Origin: an uncultured Microbulbifer sp.
GTDB lineage: Bacteria > Pseudomonadota > Gammaproteobacteria > Pseudomonadales > Cellvibrionaceae
Assembly (NCBI RefSeq): GCF_947498635.1
Contig: NZ_CANMKV010000014.1
Span: forward strand, 40,647 to 104,646
Direction of reading: 5' to 3'
Length of the DNA: 64,000 nt
Position 1 is the stretch's first letter, and every line of letters begins with the position of its first letter. Under the pieces are notes generated by a model. The model saw only the letters and a list, made by a program, of their open reading frames with translations. It was not told where the DNA came from and did no database searches. Position numbers and translations under genes: made by a program. Of this stretch, positions 26,463-37,192 are shown piece after piece.

Positions 26463-28040
26463 TTACTCCCACTCAATGGTGGCAGGTGGCTTGCTGGATA
26501 CGTCGTATACTACGCGGGAGATATGCTCTATCTCATTAATAATACGATTGGATACCTTCTCTAAAAGCGCATAGGGCAGGTGCGCCCAGCGCGCGGTCAT
26601 GAAGTCCACGGTTTCCACGGCACGCAACGCCACTACATACTCGTAACGGCGACCATCCCCCACAACACCAACAGATTTCACCGGCAGGAAAACTACGAAC
26701 GCCTGACTGGTTTTGTGATACCAATCGGCCTTGTGCAGCTCCTCGATAAAGATTGCATCCGCCTCGCGCAGGATATCCGCGTATTCGGCTTTTACTTCGC
26801 CGAGAATACGCACACCCAGGCCCGGTCCCGGGAAGGGGTGGCGATAGACCATATCGTAGGGCAGCCCCAACTCCAGACCGACCTTACGCACCTCATCCTT
26901 AAATAGTTCGCGCAGGGGTTCCACCAGTTCAAACTGCATATCTTCCGGCAGGCCACCCACATTGTGGTGGGACTTGATCACATGCGCTTTACCGGTTTTA
27001 GCGGCGGCGGATTCAATCACATCCGGATAAATGGTGCCCTGGGCAAGGAAGTTGACATCCTGTAACTTGGCAGCTTCGCGATCAAAGATTTCGATAAACG
27101 TGTTGCCGATGATTTTACGCTTGGCCTCAGGCTCATCCACTCCGGTCAGGCGCGACAGGAAGTCGTCTTGCGCTTCAGAGCGAATCACACGCACCCCCAT
27201 ATTGTCGGCGAACATCTGCATCACCTGGTCGCCTTCGTTCTTGCGCAGCAGACCATTATCCACAAAGACACAGGTCAACTGATCGCCGATAGCCTTGTGC
27301 AGGAGTGCCGCCACAACTGAGCTGTCGACACCACCGGATAACCCCAACAGTACCTTGCCAGCTCCCACCTGCTCGCGCACCTTGGCGATGGAATCCTCGA
27401 TAATATTGGCCGGCGTCCACAGCTTTTCACAGCCACAGATGTCAATCACAAAATGTTCGTAGATCCGCATCCCTTGCAAGGTATGCGTGACTTCCGGGTG
27501 AAACTGCACGCCGAAGAAATTCTTCTCGGCGGAGTACATCCCAGCAATGGGACAGGAATCCGTAGAGGCCATCAGTTCGAAACCTTGCGGCATCTGCACA
27601 ACTTTATCGCCGTGGCTCATCCACACATCCAACAACGCCTCGCCGTCATCGTTGAGATGGTCTTTGATATCCTGTAACAGCTTTGATGTACCCTCCGCTT
27701 TCACCTGGGCATAACCAAACTCGCGGATATCACTACCCTGTACCGCGCCGCCCAGCTGGTGCGCCATCGTCTGCATGCCGTAGCAGATGCCCAATACCGG
27801 TACACCCAAAGTGAAGATCACTTCCGGTGCTCGGGGCGACCCCTCCTCCGGTACGGACTCGGGGCCACCGGCCAGAATCACGCCTTTTGGGTTGTATTCG
27901 CGGATCTCTTCCTCGCTCATATCGAAAGCGCGGATTTCGGAGAAAACACCCAGCTCTCTTACACGGCGGGCGATCAACTGGGTGTATTGGGACCCGAAGT
28001 CGAGGATCAGTATTCGGCTGGAGTGGATATCTTGGCTCAT
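26463..28040 (-). CDS. guaA: GMP synthase (glutamine-hydrolysing)
   Basis: Converts XMP to GMP using glutamine and ATP. The 525 residues are the family's normal length. The class I glutamine amidotransferase domain has the nucleophile C86 in [10 protein letters not shown] and the HPEVTHT histidine-glutamate pair. The ATP pyrophosphatase domain has the P-loop [16 protein letters not shown], and the C-terminal dimerisation domain ends in [11 protein letters not shown], which binds XMP. It lies 89 bp downstream of guaB on the same strand with a perfect hairpin between, so guaBA is probably one transcript. Confidence 0.97.
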   Translation of the reverse strand: MSQDIHSSRILILDFGSQYTQLIARRVRELGVFSEIRAFDMSEEEIREYNPKGVILAGGPESVPEEGSPRAPEVIFTLGVPVLGICYGMQTMAHQLGGAVQGSDIREFGYAQVKAEGTSKLLQDIKDHLNDDGEALLDVWMSHGDKVVQMPQGFELMASTDSCPIAGMYSAEKNFFGVQFHPEVTHTLQGMRIYEHFVIDICGCEKLWTPANIIEDSIAKVREQVGAGKVLLGLSGGVDSSVVAALLHKAIGDQLTCVFVDNGLLRKNEGDQVMQMFADNMGVRVIRSEAQDDFLSRLTGVDEPEAKRKIIGNTFIEIFDREAAKLQDVNFLAQGTIYPDVIESAAAKTGKAHVIKSHHNVGGLPEDMQFELVEPLRELFKDEVRKVGLELGLPYDMVYRHPFPGPGLGVRILGEVKAEYADILREADAIFIEELHKADWYHKTSQAFVVFLPVKSVGVVGDGRRYEYVVALRAVETVDFMTARWAHLPYALLEKVSNRIINEIEHISRVVYDVSSKPPATIEWE

Positions 28041-28068
28041 GATTGACTCGATAACATGGTGAATAACG

Positions 28069-28095
28069 GCAAACGGACCTGAAAGGTCCGTTTGC
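28069..28095 (-). other. Perfect 12-bp hairpin in the guaB-guaA intergenic region
   Basis: GCAAACGGACCT (28069-28080) and AGGTCCGTTTGC (28084-28095) form a 12-bp stem with a 3-base loop. On the - strand it is followed by CGTTATTC, not a true T-run, so it may lower or process the guaBA message rather than end it. Confidence 0.65.
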
Positions 28096-28129
28096 GGCTG
28101 GGTGCTGGAAGCTGTTTACTCGGGAAGGC

Positions 28130-29617
28130 TTAGCGCCCACCCACCGGATAGTTGGGCGCCTCTTTAGTAATCTGCACATCGTGCACATGGGACTCGCCCA
28201 TGCCTGCAGTAGTGACCCGTACAAACTCTGGGCGAGTGCGCATGATTTCGATGTCCGCACTACCGGTATATCCCATCGCCGAGCGCAGGCCGCCCAGCAT
28301 CTGGTGCACGATAGCGGACAGTGGTCCTTTATAGGGGACGCGCCCTTCGATACCCTCCGGCACCAATTTTTCCGCACCTTTACTGGCATCCTGGAAATAA
28401 CGGTCGGAGGAGCCCTGAGTGCGGGACATGGCCCCCAGGGAACCCATACCTCGGTAGGACTTGTAGGTACGCCCCTGATATAGCTCCACTTCACCCGGTG
28501 CCTCTTCGGTACCGGCAAACATGGAACCCATCATGACAGCTGAGGCCCCAGCTACAATCGCCTTGGAGATATCACCGGAATAGCGGATACCACCATCCGC
28601 GATCATGGGGACTCCTGTGCCCTCCAAGGCAGAGGATACCTCGGCAATTGCCGTTACCTGGGGCACACCGATTCCAGTCACGATGCGAGTGGTGCAGATG
28701 GAGCCCGGGCCGATACCCACTTTGACGGCATCGGCACCCGCCTCGACTAAAGCGCGGGCGGCTTCACCGGTGGCAATATTTCCACCGATCACATCTACCT
28801 GAGCGTGCATCTTCTTGATGCGACGTACCCGCTCAATCACATTGCGAGAATGACCGTGAGCGGTATCTACCACCAGTACATCTACGCCGGCTTCAACCAG
28901 AGCCGCCACGCGGTCATCCGTATCGGGGCTAGTACCCACAGAGGCACCGACACGCAGGCGACCATCGGAATCTTTACAGGAATTGGGGTACTGTTCAGCC
29001 TTGTTAAAGTCTTTAACGGTGATCAGGCCACGCAACTCGAAATTATCGTTTACCACCAGCACCTTTTCGATGCGATGCTTGTGCAATAATTCGCGCACCT
29101 GGTCCGAGGGCGCATCCTCATGTGCCGTTACCAGACGCTCTTTCGGTGTCATGATACTGGCAACACTCACATCCAGGTCGGTGAGGAAGCGAACATCGCG
29201 GCTGGTGACGATACCCACCAGGTCCCCTCTGTCCATCACCGGTACACCGGAAATATTGTGGTGAGTGGTCAGTGCAATTAGCTCACGAACCGTGGCATCA
29301 GACTCGATTGTAATCGGGTCTTTAACCACACCGGCTTCAAATTTTTTCACAGCACGCACGGCGAGCGCCTGCTCTTCGATAGACATGCTCTTGTGGATAA
29401 TGCCGATACCGCCTTCCTGAGCCAGGGCAATCGCCAGGCGCGCTTCCGTCACTGTATCCATAGCGGCGGAGACAATGGGAATATTCAGGGTAATGTTGCG
29501 GGACAGTTGGGTTTTAAGGCTGACATCCTTGGCAGTCACCTCGGAATAACCGGGCACAAGTAGGACGTCGTCGAAAGTGAGGGCTTCGCGCGCGATGCGC
29601 AGATTAGATTCAGACAT
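28130..29617 (-). CDS. guaB: IMP dehydrogenase
   Basis: Oxidises IMP to XMP with NAD+, the rate-limiting step to guanine nucleotides. The 495-residue (beta/alpha)8 enzyme has an inserted pair of CBS domains at about 95-205 (the [15 protein letters not shown] region). The catalytic cysteine is C308 in [15 protein letters not shown], the flap carries [10 protein letters not shown], and the C-terminus has [11 protein letters not shown] 29617 is chosen; an in-frame GTG at 29626, which has GAGG five bases before it, is a fair alternative. It is divergent from xseA and precedes guaA. Confidence 0.97.
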   Translation of the reverse strand: MSESNLRIAREALTFDDVLLVPGYSEVTAKDVSLKTQLSRNITLNIPIVSAAMDTVTEARLAIALAQEGGIGIIHKSMSIEEQALAVRAVKKFEAGVVKDPITIESDATVRELIALTTHHNISGVPVMDRGDLVGIVTSRDVRFLTDLDVSVASIMTPKERLVTAHEDAPSDQVRELLHKHRIEKVLVVNDNFELRGLITVKDFNKAEQYPNSCKDSDGRLRVGASVGTSPDTDDRVAALVEAGVDVLVVDTAHGHSRNVIERVRRIKKMHAQVDVIGGNIATGEAARALVEAGADAVKVGIGPGSICTTRIVTGIGVPQVTAIAEVSSALEGTGVPMIADGGIRYSGDISKAIVAGASAVMMGSMFAGTEEAPGEVELYQGRTYKSYRGMGSLGAMSRTQGSSDRYFQDASKGAEKLVPEGIEGRVPYKGPLSAIVHQMLGGLRSAMGYTGSADIEIMRTRPEFVRVTTAGMGESHVHDVQITKEAPNYPVGGR

Positions 29618-29662
29618 TGTTGACACTCAAACCTCGAATAGGCGGGATTGGGTATCGGCGCG

Positions 29663-29690
29663 ATTATACCCCCCAAGTAAAAAAGCGCAA
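29663..29690 (-). promoter_or_regulatory. Predicted sigma-70 promoter of guaBA with GC-rich discriminator
   Basis: On the - strand, TTGCGC (29690-29685) is followed 16 bp later by a perfect TATAAT (29668-29663) and a CGCGCC discriminator. GC-rich discriminators are typical of stringently controlled promoters; E. coli guaB is known to be such a gene. The start site is predicted, not measured. Confidence 0.7.
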
Positions 29691-29789
29691 ATGAGAATTT
29701 ACACAAAGTTGGATTTATCGAGTAAAGCACTTTACCTAAACTGGCGATACTGCAATATTGCTCCGCCAGTTTTTTCTTGAGAGGCACAG

Positions 29790-31139
29790 ATGCAGCCCAG
29801 CTCCGCAGCTCCCAACACCAAGCGCAGCGTCCTGTCGGTTAGCGACCTCAACCGGGAGGTGAAACACCTGCTGGAGGGCAGTGTGCCCCTGCTTTGGATC
29901 AGCGGCGAAATTTCCAATTTCACTGTGCCCAGCTCCGGCCACTGGTATTTTAGCCTGAAGGATGCCCGCGCCCAGGTGCGCTGCGCGATGTTTCGTGGGC
30001 GCAACCGCAGCGTGGCATTCCCTCCGAAGAACGGTCGTGAAGTACTGATCCGCGCACGGGTGAGTCTCTATGAGGGGCGCGGTGAATTCCAACTGATCGT
30101 CGAACATATGGAGGAGGCCGGCTTTGGCGCCCTGATGCGCCAGCTGGAACAGCTCAAGGCAAAACTGCAGGCTGAGGGACTTTTCGATAGCGCCCGCAAA
30201 CGTGCCCTGCCCTATTTACCCACCAATATTAGCATTATCACCTCCCCCACCGGCGCCGCTATCCGCGACATGATCCATGTGCTGGGGCGCCGTCACCCTG
30301 GGGCACAAATTGAACTCTGGCCAGTGGCCGTACAGGGACAGGGGGCTGCGCAGCAGATCGCCGCTGCTATTGAAAAGGCCGGGCGCAGCGGTCGCCACGA
30401 CTTGCTTATTGTGGGTCGCGGCGGCGGCTCTCTGGAGGATCTCTGGCCCTTTAATGAAGAAGTTGTGGCGAGGGCTTTAGCGGCTTGCCCTATTCCTACA
30501 ATCTCCGCCGTGGGTCACGAGACCGACACGACGGTTTCTGACCTCGCCGCCGATGTACGCGCACCCACGCCCTCTGCCGCCGCAGAAATCGCCAGCGCAA
30601 ATGCCGCAGAGTTATTTCAACGCCTGGAAAACAGCAAGCTTCGATTATATCGAGCCACTCAACAACAAATGCGCCATTTGCAGCAGCAGGTCATGTTGCG
30701 ACGCAACCAACTGCGCCACCCTCGCGAGCAGCTACAAAACCGCACACAGCGCCTGGACCATCTGGAAATGCGCCTATTCGCCGCGGGGCAGCAGCAGATC
30801 CAACAGCGTCGGTCGCAATTAACGGTGGCCCACAGGGCCTTCACTCACTGCCAACCCCAGCGCCGCCTACAGGAAAAACACGAACAATTACGTATGGCGC
30901 AAAACGGGCTGCAACGCGCAATGAAACACCTCTTGCAACGCAACACCGACAGGCTCAACCAGCAGGCACAGCTGCTCAACAATGTGAGTCCGCTGGCCGT
31001 TCTACAGCGGGGCTATGCCATTGCCAAAGACTCACAGGGTCGGGCCTTGAAAGATAGCCGCACACTCACCGTGGACCAGGAAATCCAAGTGCAACTGGCC
31101 CAGGGCCATTTCTCTGCCAGGATAGAAAGTATCGATTAA
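29790..31139 (+). CDS. xseA: Exodeoxyribonuclease VII large subunit
   Basis: The large, catalytic subunit of the single-strand-specific nuclease ExoVII. An N-terminal OB-fold (LSVSDLNREVKHLLEGSVPL; WYFSLKDARAQVRCAMFRG) is followed by the catalytic domain with ISIITSPTGAAIRDM, ELWPVAVQGQGA, IVGRGGGSLEDLW and AVGHETDTTVSDLAADVRAP. A long Gln/Arg/Leu-rich coiled coil (about 270-410) and a short C-terminal domain (VSPLAVLQRGYAIAKDSQG) complete the 449 residues. The small subunit xseB is not in the window. It is transcribed away from guaB. Confidence 0.96.
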   Translation: MQPSSAAPNTKRSVLSVSDLNREVKHLLEGSVPLLWISGEISNFTVPSSGHWYFSLKDARAQVRCAMFRGRNRSVAFPPKNGREVLIRARVSLYEGRGEFQLIVEHMEEAGFGALMRQLEQLKAKLQAEGLFDSARKRALPYLPTNISIITSPTGAAIRDMIHVLGRRHPGAQIELWPVAVQGQGAAQQIAAAIEKAGRSGRHDLLIVGRGGGSLEDLWPFNEEVVARALAACPIPTISAVGHETDTTVSDLAADVRAPTPSAAAEIASANAAELFQRLENSKLRLYRATQQQMRHLQQQVMLRRNQLRHPREQLQNRTQRLDHLEMRLFAAGQQQIQQRRSQLTVAHRAFTHCQPQRRLQEKHEQLRMAQNGLQRAMKHLLQRNTDRLNQQAQLLNNVSPLAVLQRGYAIAKDSQGRALKDSRTLTVDQEIQVQLAQGHFSARIESID

Positions 31140-31319
31140 GGCTCACCCGGTATAAAAAGGAGAACCCCGTTTTCTCAATATCCCCCTGTCCACAACGCAG
31201 GCATTTACTCCCCGCACTGAGTTAAACCAATTTTCAACGCATCAATAAATAAAACCCAGTAAATGAGCCGCTGCGGCACGACACTATAATCCGCAAGTAG
31301 AGAGCTTCTGGAGCGATCT

Positions 31320-33623
31320 ATGCAGTGTCGTTATAAGGCTGTAAGCCCCTTTATCAGGGTTTTGTTATATCTTTTGATACTAACCCTGGCATTTGCGGGC
31401 TGTGCAAAAAAAGCACCTGAGACCACAACACCCAGCTCAGAGACTACTTCTACGTCTCCTGAAGCCAATAACATGCCGGTAAAACGAAACAACGAGACAC
31501 CTGTTACCCCTGCGAAAGAACAACAAGTCAATTACATTGAGACCGGCGACCTCAAGGCAATAAAAAAGCACGGTACCATTCGCTTTGTAAATTTGACCGG
31601 TGCCTCAGAAAACTTACTTCCCCGCGACAGCGTCGTCAGCCTGCGCCACTTCGAACTGGCAAATAAACTCGCCAACCAATTAAAACTGGAAGCCAAGTGG
31701 ATTAAAGCCGCAACCCCCGACCAAGCGGTGGAAATGGTAATTGCCGGAGAAGCCGATATTATCGCCTATAACCTAACCGTTACGGATGCTCGTGAAAAAA
31801 TTATCGACTTCGCAGTTCCTATTCGCCACTCCCGCCAACAGCTTGTTACAGGCCCCTCCGGGCCCGATATTAGCGACCCGAGCAAACTGAAAGATGTTGA
31901 ACTGATTGTTCCACAGGGCTCAGCCAATATAGAAACGGCAAAAGAATTGATCGCCAAGTACCCGGACGCAAACCTCACGGTGAAAGAATTTGTTGTTTAC
32001 GGCAATCGCGACGGCTTGGTGGACATGCTCAACCAGGGAAAAAATCGGGTGGCAATTCTGGAGGATTTTTCAGCCGAGGGTTTGCGCAACTACCGGGATG
32101 ACTTGCGCTTAGGTGCCTATGTCAGCGAGGTACAGAATATTGCCTGGGGGCTGCGCAAGGATGCGAAAAGGCTCCATTCCACGGTGGATAACTTTCTTAC
32201 CCGAAACCTGGTAAAAGCCCAGGAAGAGCGTATCACCGATTGGAAAGGCATCAAAAAATCCGGTGTTATTCGTCTGCTTACCTATAACGGACCCACGACA
32301 TATTTCCTCTGGAAAGGACTATTGATGGGGTTTGACTACGACCTGGCAAAAGCCTTTGCCGATAAGCACAAATTGCAATTGCAAATTATCGTTGTGCCCT
32401 ACGAGGAGGACTTGGCGGACTGGCTCCGGGCCGGTCGGGGAGATTTTGCCGGGGCTGAACTCAACATCACATCCTCCTATGAGGCAAAGGGAATGGTATT
32501 TACCAAACCCTATGTCGAGTCCGCAGATCAAGTGATCAGCAATAAAGATAAACCGCCAATCGAGCAAATTCAGGATTTGAATGGGCGAAAATTAACATTG
32601 CGTGCCTACTCCTCATTTATTGACAGCGCAAAAACACTGCGCGATGCCGGAATTAATGTGGAAATTCAAGTTGCGCCGCCAGACATGTCACAGTCACAAA
32701 TATTCTCTTTAATTGAAGACGGGCTGATTGATGCCACCATCGCCCACTCAGGCCGCGCAAAAATTGAGGCTTCGGTGCAACCCAACCTGGTACTTGGCAC
32801 CCTACTTGGTGATCCACAACCCCAGGGCTGGTTAGTGCTGCGCCAGAACTGGCACTTACTAAAAAACCTCAATAAATTCATACAGGACTATAGAAAAACC
32901 GCCAAGTACAAAAAACAGTACGCCGCCTATTTCGAGCCCAATAAACGCTTTATGCAGAGGGTGAGTAGCCGGGTTATTCCCGGGGAAAACCTTTCACCCT
33001 ACGATGACCTGGTGAAAGAATCGGCCTTCAAATACGATTTTGACTGGCGCATGATCGTGGCGCAAATGTGGCAAGAGAGTAACTTCAACCCAAAAGCCGT
33101 CTCTCCCGTTGGCGCTCAAGGTTTGATGCAGGTAATGCCGGCAACCGCGGAGGAGATGGGCTTCCCTCCGCCACTCTTTGAACCGGAACGCGGTATCAAG
33201 GCCGGGGTGAAATATATGGATTGGGTGCGTGATCGCTTTAATCCATCACTGCCAACGGTCAACAAACTGTGGTTCACCCTCGCCTCTTACAATGCGGGTT
33301 ACGGTCACCTACTCGATGCGCAGCGTCTCGCCAAACAATTGGGGCTCGACCCCAATATCTGGTTTGACAATGTCGAAGTGGCCATGCTGAAACTGGCACA
33401 ACCTCAATACTTCAAGCGAGCGCGGTACGGCTATGTGCGCGGCTCAGAACCGGTGCAATATGTGCGCAATATCAGCAATCTCTACAAGGCCTATGTCGAA
33501 ATGATGAGCGATGATGTCAGCGCAGTATCACCTATAAATCGCTCCCCGGATAACACTTACTGCTCACCACAAAATACTCCTGAGGGTGTTATCAAACAGA
33601 TTCCCAAATATTCTGCACCCTAG
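31320..33623 (+). CDS. MltF-like membrane-bound lytic transglycosylase with two substrate-binding domains
   Basis: A 767-residue outer-membrane lipoprotein. The lipobox cysteine is C28 in LAFAGCAKK; a Ser/Thr/Pro-rich linker follows to residue 70. Residues about 75-305 form one SBP_bac_3 domain (LKAIKKHGTIRFVNLTGASE; IIDFAVPIRHSRQQLV) and about 308-545 a second one (WKGIKKSGVIRLLTYNG; KGMVFTKPYVESADQV). The C-terminal SLT domain (about 565-705) has the catalytic glutamate E586 in MWQESNFNPKAVSP and the GAQGLMQVMPATAEEMG motif. E. coli MltF has one such regulatory domain and 518 residues. The enzyme should cut glycan strands and release anhydromuropeptides; the extra sensor domain is the unusual part. 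Confidence 0.88.
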   Translation: MQCRYKAVSPFIRVLLYLLILTLAFAGCAKKAPETTTPSSETTSTSPEANNMPVKRNNETPVTPAKEQQVNYIETGDLKAIKKHGTIRFVNLTGASENLLPRDSVVSLRHFELANKLANQLKLEAKWIKAATPDQAVEMVIAGEADIIAYNLTVTDAREKIIDFAVPIRHSRQQLVTGPSGPDISDPSKLKDVELIVPQGSANIETAKELIAKYPDANLTVKEFVVYGNRDGLVDMLNQGKNRVAILEDFSAEGLRNYRDDLRLGAYVSEVQNIAWGLRKDAKRLHSTVDNFLTRNLVKAQEERITDWKGIKKSGVIRLLTYNGPTTYFLWKGLLMGFDYDLAKAFADKHKLQLQIIVVPYEEDLADWLRAGRGDFAGAELNITSSYEAKGMVFTKPYVESADQVISNKDKPPIEQIQDLNGRKLTLRAYSSFIDSAKTLRDAGINVEIQVAPPDMSQSQIFSLIEDGLIDATIAHSGRAKIEASVQPNLVLGTLLGDPQPQGWLVLRQNWHLLKNLNKFIQDYRKTAKYKKQYAAYFEPNKRFMQRVSSRVIPGENLSPYDDLVKESAFKYDFDWRMIVAQMWQESNFNPKAVSPVGAQGLMQVMPATAEEMGFPPPLFEPERGIKAGVKYMDWVRDRFNPSLPTVNKLWFTLASYNAGYGHLLDAQRLAKQLGLDPNIWFDNVEVAMLKLAQPQYFKRARYGYVRGSEPVQYVRNISNLYKAYVEMMSDDVSAVSPINRSPDNTYCSPQNTPEGVIKQIPKYSAP

Positions 33624-33678
33624 CCAAATTTTACTTAGCCTCACATATTAGTATCTGACGAAGAAGGCCTCTTGAGAT

Positions 33679-34656
33679 TTAGAGGGTTAATACAACCTTG
33701 CCGACGAGGTTGCCAGATTCTAGTAACCGGTGCGCCTCAGAAACGTCCCCCAGGGGAAAACGCGCAGCAATTTGCGGATGAATTTTGCCAGCTTCAATAA
33801 GTGGCCATACCTGGGCTTCCAAGGCCTGGGCAATCCCCGCTTTTACCCGATCCGTTCTAGCTCTCAAAGTCGATCCCGTCAGGGAAAGCCGCTTTAACAT
33901 CACCGGCAACATATTAATCTCGACACTGGCTCCCTGGAGATAAGCAATGTTTACTATGCGCCCATCATTTGCCGCCACACGAATATTACGTTCAATATAA
34001 TCGCCCCCCACCATGTCCAGGATGACATCGGCCCCATGGTCTGCGGTGGCCTCCCGCACTACCTGCACAAAATCCTCTTCTCGGTAATTAATTACCCGCT
34101 CCGCACCAAGCCTTTCGCAGGCTGCACATTTTTCAGCGGAGCCAGCGGTGGCAAAAACCCTGGCACCAAGCTGGTGAGCCAGCTGGATAGCCGTAGTGCC
34201 TATACCGGAACTGCCACCGTGTACCAATAAAATCTCGCCGCTTTGCAGCCGGGCGCGGTCGAACACATTGGCCCAAACGGTAAAAAAAGTTTCCGGCAGG
34301 GCGGCCGCTTCAAGCATAGATAGTGAGCCGGGTATCGGTAGGCACTGCCCTTCAGGCACAGCCACAAACTCCGCATAACCACCGCCATTGGTCAGGGCAC
34401 AGACTTTATCGCCGACATTCCAGCGCTCCACCCCCTCACCAACTTCGGATATTCGTCCAGACACTTCGAGCCCCAGGGTTGGCGAGGCTCCGGGGGGGGG
34501 CGGGTAGTGTCCATTGCGCTGAACGATATCGGGCCGATTAACGCCTGCGGCGGCCACCTCAATTAATACCTCACCAGGCGCCGCTTGCGGCTTGGGCAGG
34601 TTCGTAAGCCGCATCACTTCGGGGCCACCATATTCCAGTAAATCAATCGCACGCAT
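33679..34656 (-). CDS. NAD(P)H-quinone oxidoreductase, PIG3 family
   Basis: A 325-residue medium-chain dehydrogenase/reductase without the zinc site. The N-terminal GroES-like fold (RAIDLLEYGGPEVMRLTNL; GVNRPDIVQRNGHYPPPPGA) is followed by a Rossmann fold with VHGGSSGIGTTAIQLAHQLG, INYREEDF and DMVGGDYIERN. PIG3/TP53I3-type enzymes reduce quinones with NADPH. The physiological substrate is unknown. It stands alone, 240 bp downstream of the TonB receptor stop on the same strand. Confidence 0.93.
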   Translation of the reverse strand: MRAIDLLEYGGPEVMRLTNLPKPQAAPGEVLIEVAAAGVNRPDIVQRNGHYPPPPGASPTLGLEVSGRISEVGEGVERWNVGDKVCALTNGGGYAEFVAVPEGQCLPIPGSLSMLEAAALPETFFTVWANVFDRARLQSGEILLVHGGSSGIGTTAIQLAHQLGARVFATAGSAEKCAACERLGAERVINYREEDFVQVVREATADHGADVILDMVGGDYIERNIRVAANDGRIVNIAYLQGASVEINMLPVMLKRLSLTGSTLRARTDRVKAGIAQALEAQVWPLIEAGKIHPQIAARFPLGDVSEAHRLLESGNLVGKVVLTL

Positions 34657-34897
34657 GTTTCACTCCTCTATTTCTTCACGACCCGGTAAAGCAATGGCAA
34701 CTATTTCTGGATACCATCCTGGGCATACTCAGCACTACTGTACCGCTAATACCAAGAAATTACAGGTGAGTAAATACGACTGTGACCAGGGACTCCCACA
34801 CACCCCCTCAAAAGAAAGTCTGTGCAAGCGACCCCGACCACAAGGAAGTCCATCAACGGCGGCAAGTGCCCCAATTAATGGCGAGAGCGTCTAATTT

Positions 34898-37192
34898 TTA
34901 TAGCTCGTACAGGAACTCCACCCCCATCACACGGCCTTTATTGAGTGGGGTAAAGCTGGCGCCAATTCCCCCCATTTCGGGTGGCAATTGAGTGTTGTTG
35001 CCTTCGGCCATTTCATCCAGCATATTCTTGCCGAATAGTGAGACGGTATAGCTGCCATTGTCCGGCGTAAAGCCGATACTGAAATCCACCATGTCGACTT
35101 CCGACAACATACCGCGGTTGTCATCCGTATAAGGCGCCTCATCCCGATGATTGAAGTTCAAACGGGAAGTGAGTGTGCCGTAGGCCCCTAACTGCAGATC
35201 GTGGATAAAACCCGCACCGTAAGTCCAGGGCGCCAACCGAGGAATCTCCAGACCGAGATCGGTACCATCTACAAGACCATCCCCATTGAGATCACCCAAT
35301 ACCTTGTCGTAGTCCCCATCGACATAGCCAACATTAAAAGTAAACAGCAGGTTTTCGCTCAGGGCCGCCATAGCCTCCAACTCCGCACCGCGAATGGTGG
35401 CGTCAGCGGTGTTGCGGATTATCTGCGCAACACCGGTTACCGCATCTGGAAGGTTTTCCTCCCGCTGCATATCGTCGATGGTATTGTGGAATACCGCCAT
35501 ATTCGTGCGCAGGCGTCCATCCAACCAATCCACTTTGGCACCGATCTCGAAGCTGTTCTGCTCCTCCTGATCAGTAGCCTGTGGTGCATAAGGCTTTCCT
35601 GTTAGAGGGTTAATCCCGGCATTGCGGAAGTTATACCCACCGCTGCGGAAACCCTTGGTCCAGAAAGTATACAGCTGGGTATCATCGGAAACGGTCCACT
35701 GCAGGCCCACCTTGGGCGTGAAAGCACTCCAGCTCTCACTATCTATACCGTTTTCGTCATAGGAGGAACAACCGCTCAAGGTACAGGTATTCAGTGGAAT
35801 AGAGGCAATCTTGGCGTCTTTTTTCTCTCTAGAGTAACGTCCCCCCAGGGTCAAAACCCAAGCCTCATTCAGGTCGATATCCGCCTGGGCAAATACGCCA
35901 TAAGTACTGTGGTCCTGCTTGCCGCCCCCAGTCCAATCGAATGCCCCCATAAACAGCAGACGATTTTCCAGGTAGGTCACATCCTGGCTAAACCAGTAAG
36001 CGCCGGTAGTTAAGGCGGTGCGGCCAAAACGACCCGCATAGCGCAGTTCATTACTGAGCTGGCTCTGCTCAACACTAGAATCCGCATGGAAAAGCGTCAG
36101 GGGCAGGGAGTCAATATCCCCCATACCGCGCGCCTCATACTCACGCCAGGCAAGAATATTGGTGATGGTACCATCGCCGAAGGCCATATCTTTGTTGAAC
36201 TCGGTAATAATCTGGCTCCACTCATCTTTCTGGGAGCCCTCTTCGTTCTGGGCCACCTCAAACGAGCCCTTGCTGTTATCCCAATCATCAATACCCACTG
36301 ACGCAGCTATTTGGGTGGCGCTACCCCATGGAATAACCCCTGTATCCGTCACTTCAAAATAGGGCTCAGAACCACGGTTCTGCGCTACCACACCATCAGA
36401 ATCCATCCGGCCGTGTTCCATACGTACCAGCAATTCAGCCGTGTCATTCAGCTGAATACTAAAACTTGGGCGAATAAACCAGCTATCGGAGGCGCCGGCA
36501 TTATCATTGCCCGTAGCCACATTTTCGAACCAGCCCCGGTCATCGTTGTAATACACCGTTAAGCGACCGTTGACGGTATCGGAGAGGGCACCGTTGATTG
36601 AGCCAGCTGCTACGGTGTCCAGATTGTCTGTGGTAGAGAGTTTAAAGCGCGAGGAAAACTCCTCTGTGGGCCGAGCGGTCTTAATTACCACCGCGCCACC
36701 AGTCACGTTGCGGCCAAACAGCAACCCCTGTGGCCCCCGCAAGACCTCGACACCTTCCAGGTCAAACAGGTCGGTGACAACGCCAGCGTTTACCCCCAGA
36801 TACATACCATCCACAAACACCCCCACGGTGGGATCAATGGATGGAATGGAACTGTTGATACCGAGACCGCGCACAGTAAAGTTTGCGGTGTTTTTGACAG
36901 TGCCCACATCCTCCAGCTGAACATTGGGCATCTTAAAAGATAGGCTTTGCAGATCCTTGGTGTGCAGTGCCTCTAACTGGTCACCGGAATAGGCAGTGGC
37001 TGCAACCGGAACCTCTTGCAGGATCTCGGCATCCGCACGCTTGCGCGCGGTCACTTGCACTTCCTCCATCAGAGTACCAACCGAACCCTCAGCGGCAAAA
37101 CTGGGGGCTGCACCACTGGCTAACCAAAGAGTTGCTACTGAACAGGCAGATAGCAGAGCGGAATGCTGCTTGAGTTTTGACGGAATTCCCAT
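34898..37192 (-). CDS. TonB-dependent outer-membrane receptor
   Basis: A 764-residue receptor. After a signal peptide (cut near PSFAAEG) comes a TonB-box-like EEVQVTARKR segment, then the plug: EVPVAATAYSGDQLEALHTK, VRGLGINSSIPSIDPTVGVF, DLEGVEVLRGPQGLLFGRN and TGGAVVIKTARP. The remainder is a 22-strand-type barrel with alternating aromatic residues, ending with GRVMGVEFLYEL. Such receptors import iron chelates, cobalamin or carbohydrate; the plug type resembles the siderophore- or glycan-related group common in marine Cellvibrionales, but no substrate can be read, and no transporter partner is adjacent. A GGAGAG ribosome binding site precedes the ATG. Confidence 0.93.
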   Translation of the reverse strand: MGIPSKLKQHSALLSACSVATLWLASGAAPSFAAEGSVGTLMEEVQVTARKRADAEILQEVPVAATAYSGDQLEALHTKDLQSLSFKMPNVQLEDVGTVKNTANFTVRGLGINSSIPSIDPTVGVFVDGMYLGVNAGVVTDLFDLEGVEVLRGPQGLLFGRNVTGGAVVIKTARPTEEFSSRFKLSTTDNLDTVAAGSINGALSDTVNGRLTVYYNDDRGWFENVATGNDNAGASDSWFIRPSFSIQLNDTAELLVRMEHGRMDSDGVVAQNRGSEPYFEVTDTGVIPWGSATQIAASVGIDDWDNSKGSFEVAQNEEGSQKDEWSQIITEFNKDMAFGDGTITNILAWREYEARGMGDIDSLPLTLFHADSSVEQSQLSNELRYAGRFGRTALTTGAYWFSQDVTYLENRLLFMGAFDWTGGGKQDHSTYGVFAQADIDLNEAWVLTLGGRYSREKKDAKIASIPLNTCTLSGCSSYDENGIDSESWSAFTPKVGLQWTVSDDTQLYTFWTKGFRSGGYNFRNAGINPLTGKPYAPQATDQEEQNSFEIGAKVDWLDGRLRTNMAVFHNTIDDMQREENLPDAVTGVAQIIRNTADATIRGAELEAMAALSENLLFTFNVGYVDGDYDKVLGDLNGDGLVDGTDLGLEIPRLAPWTYGAGFIHDLQLGAYGTLTSRLNFNHRDEAPYTDDNRGMLSEVDMVDFSIGFTPDNGSYTVSLFGKNMLDEMAEGNNTQLPPEMGGIGASFTPLNKGRVMGVEFLYEL

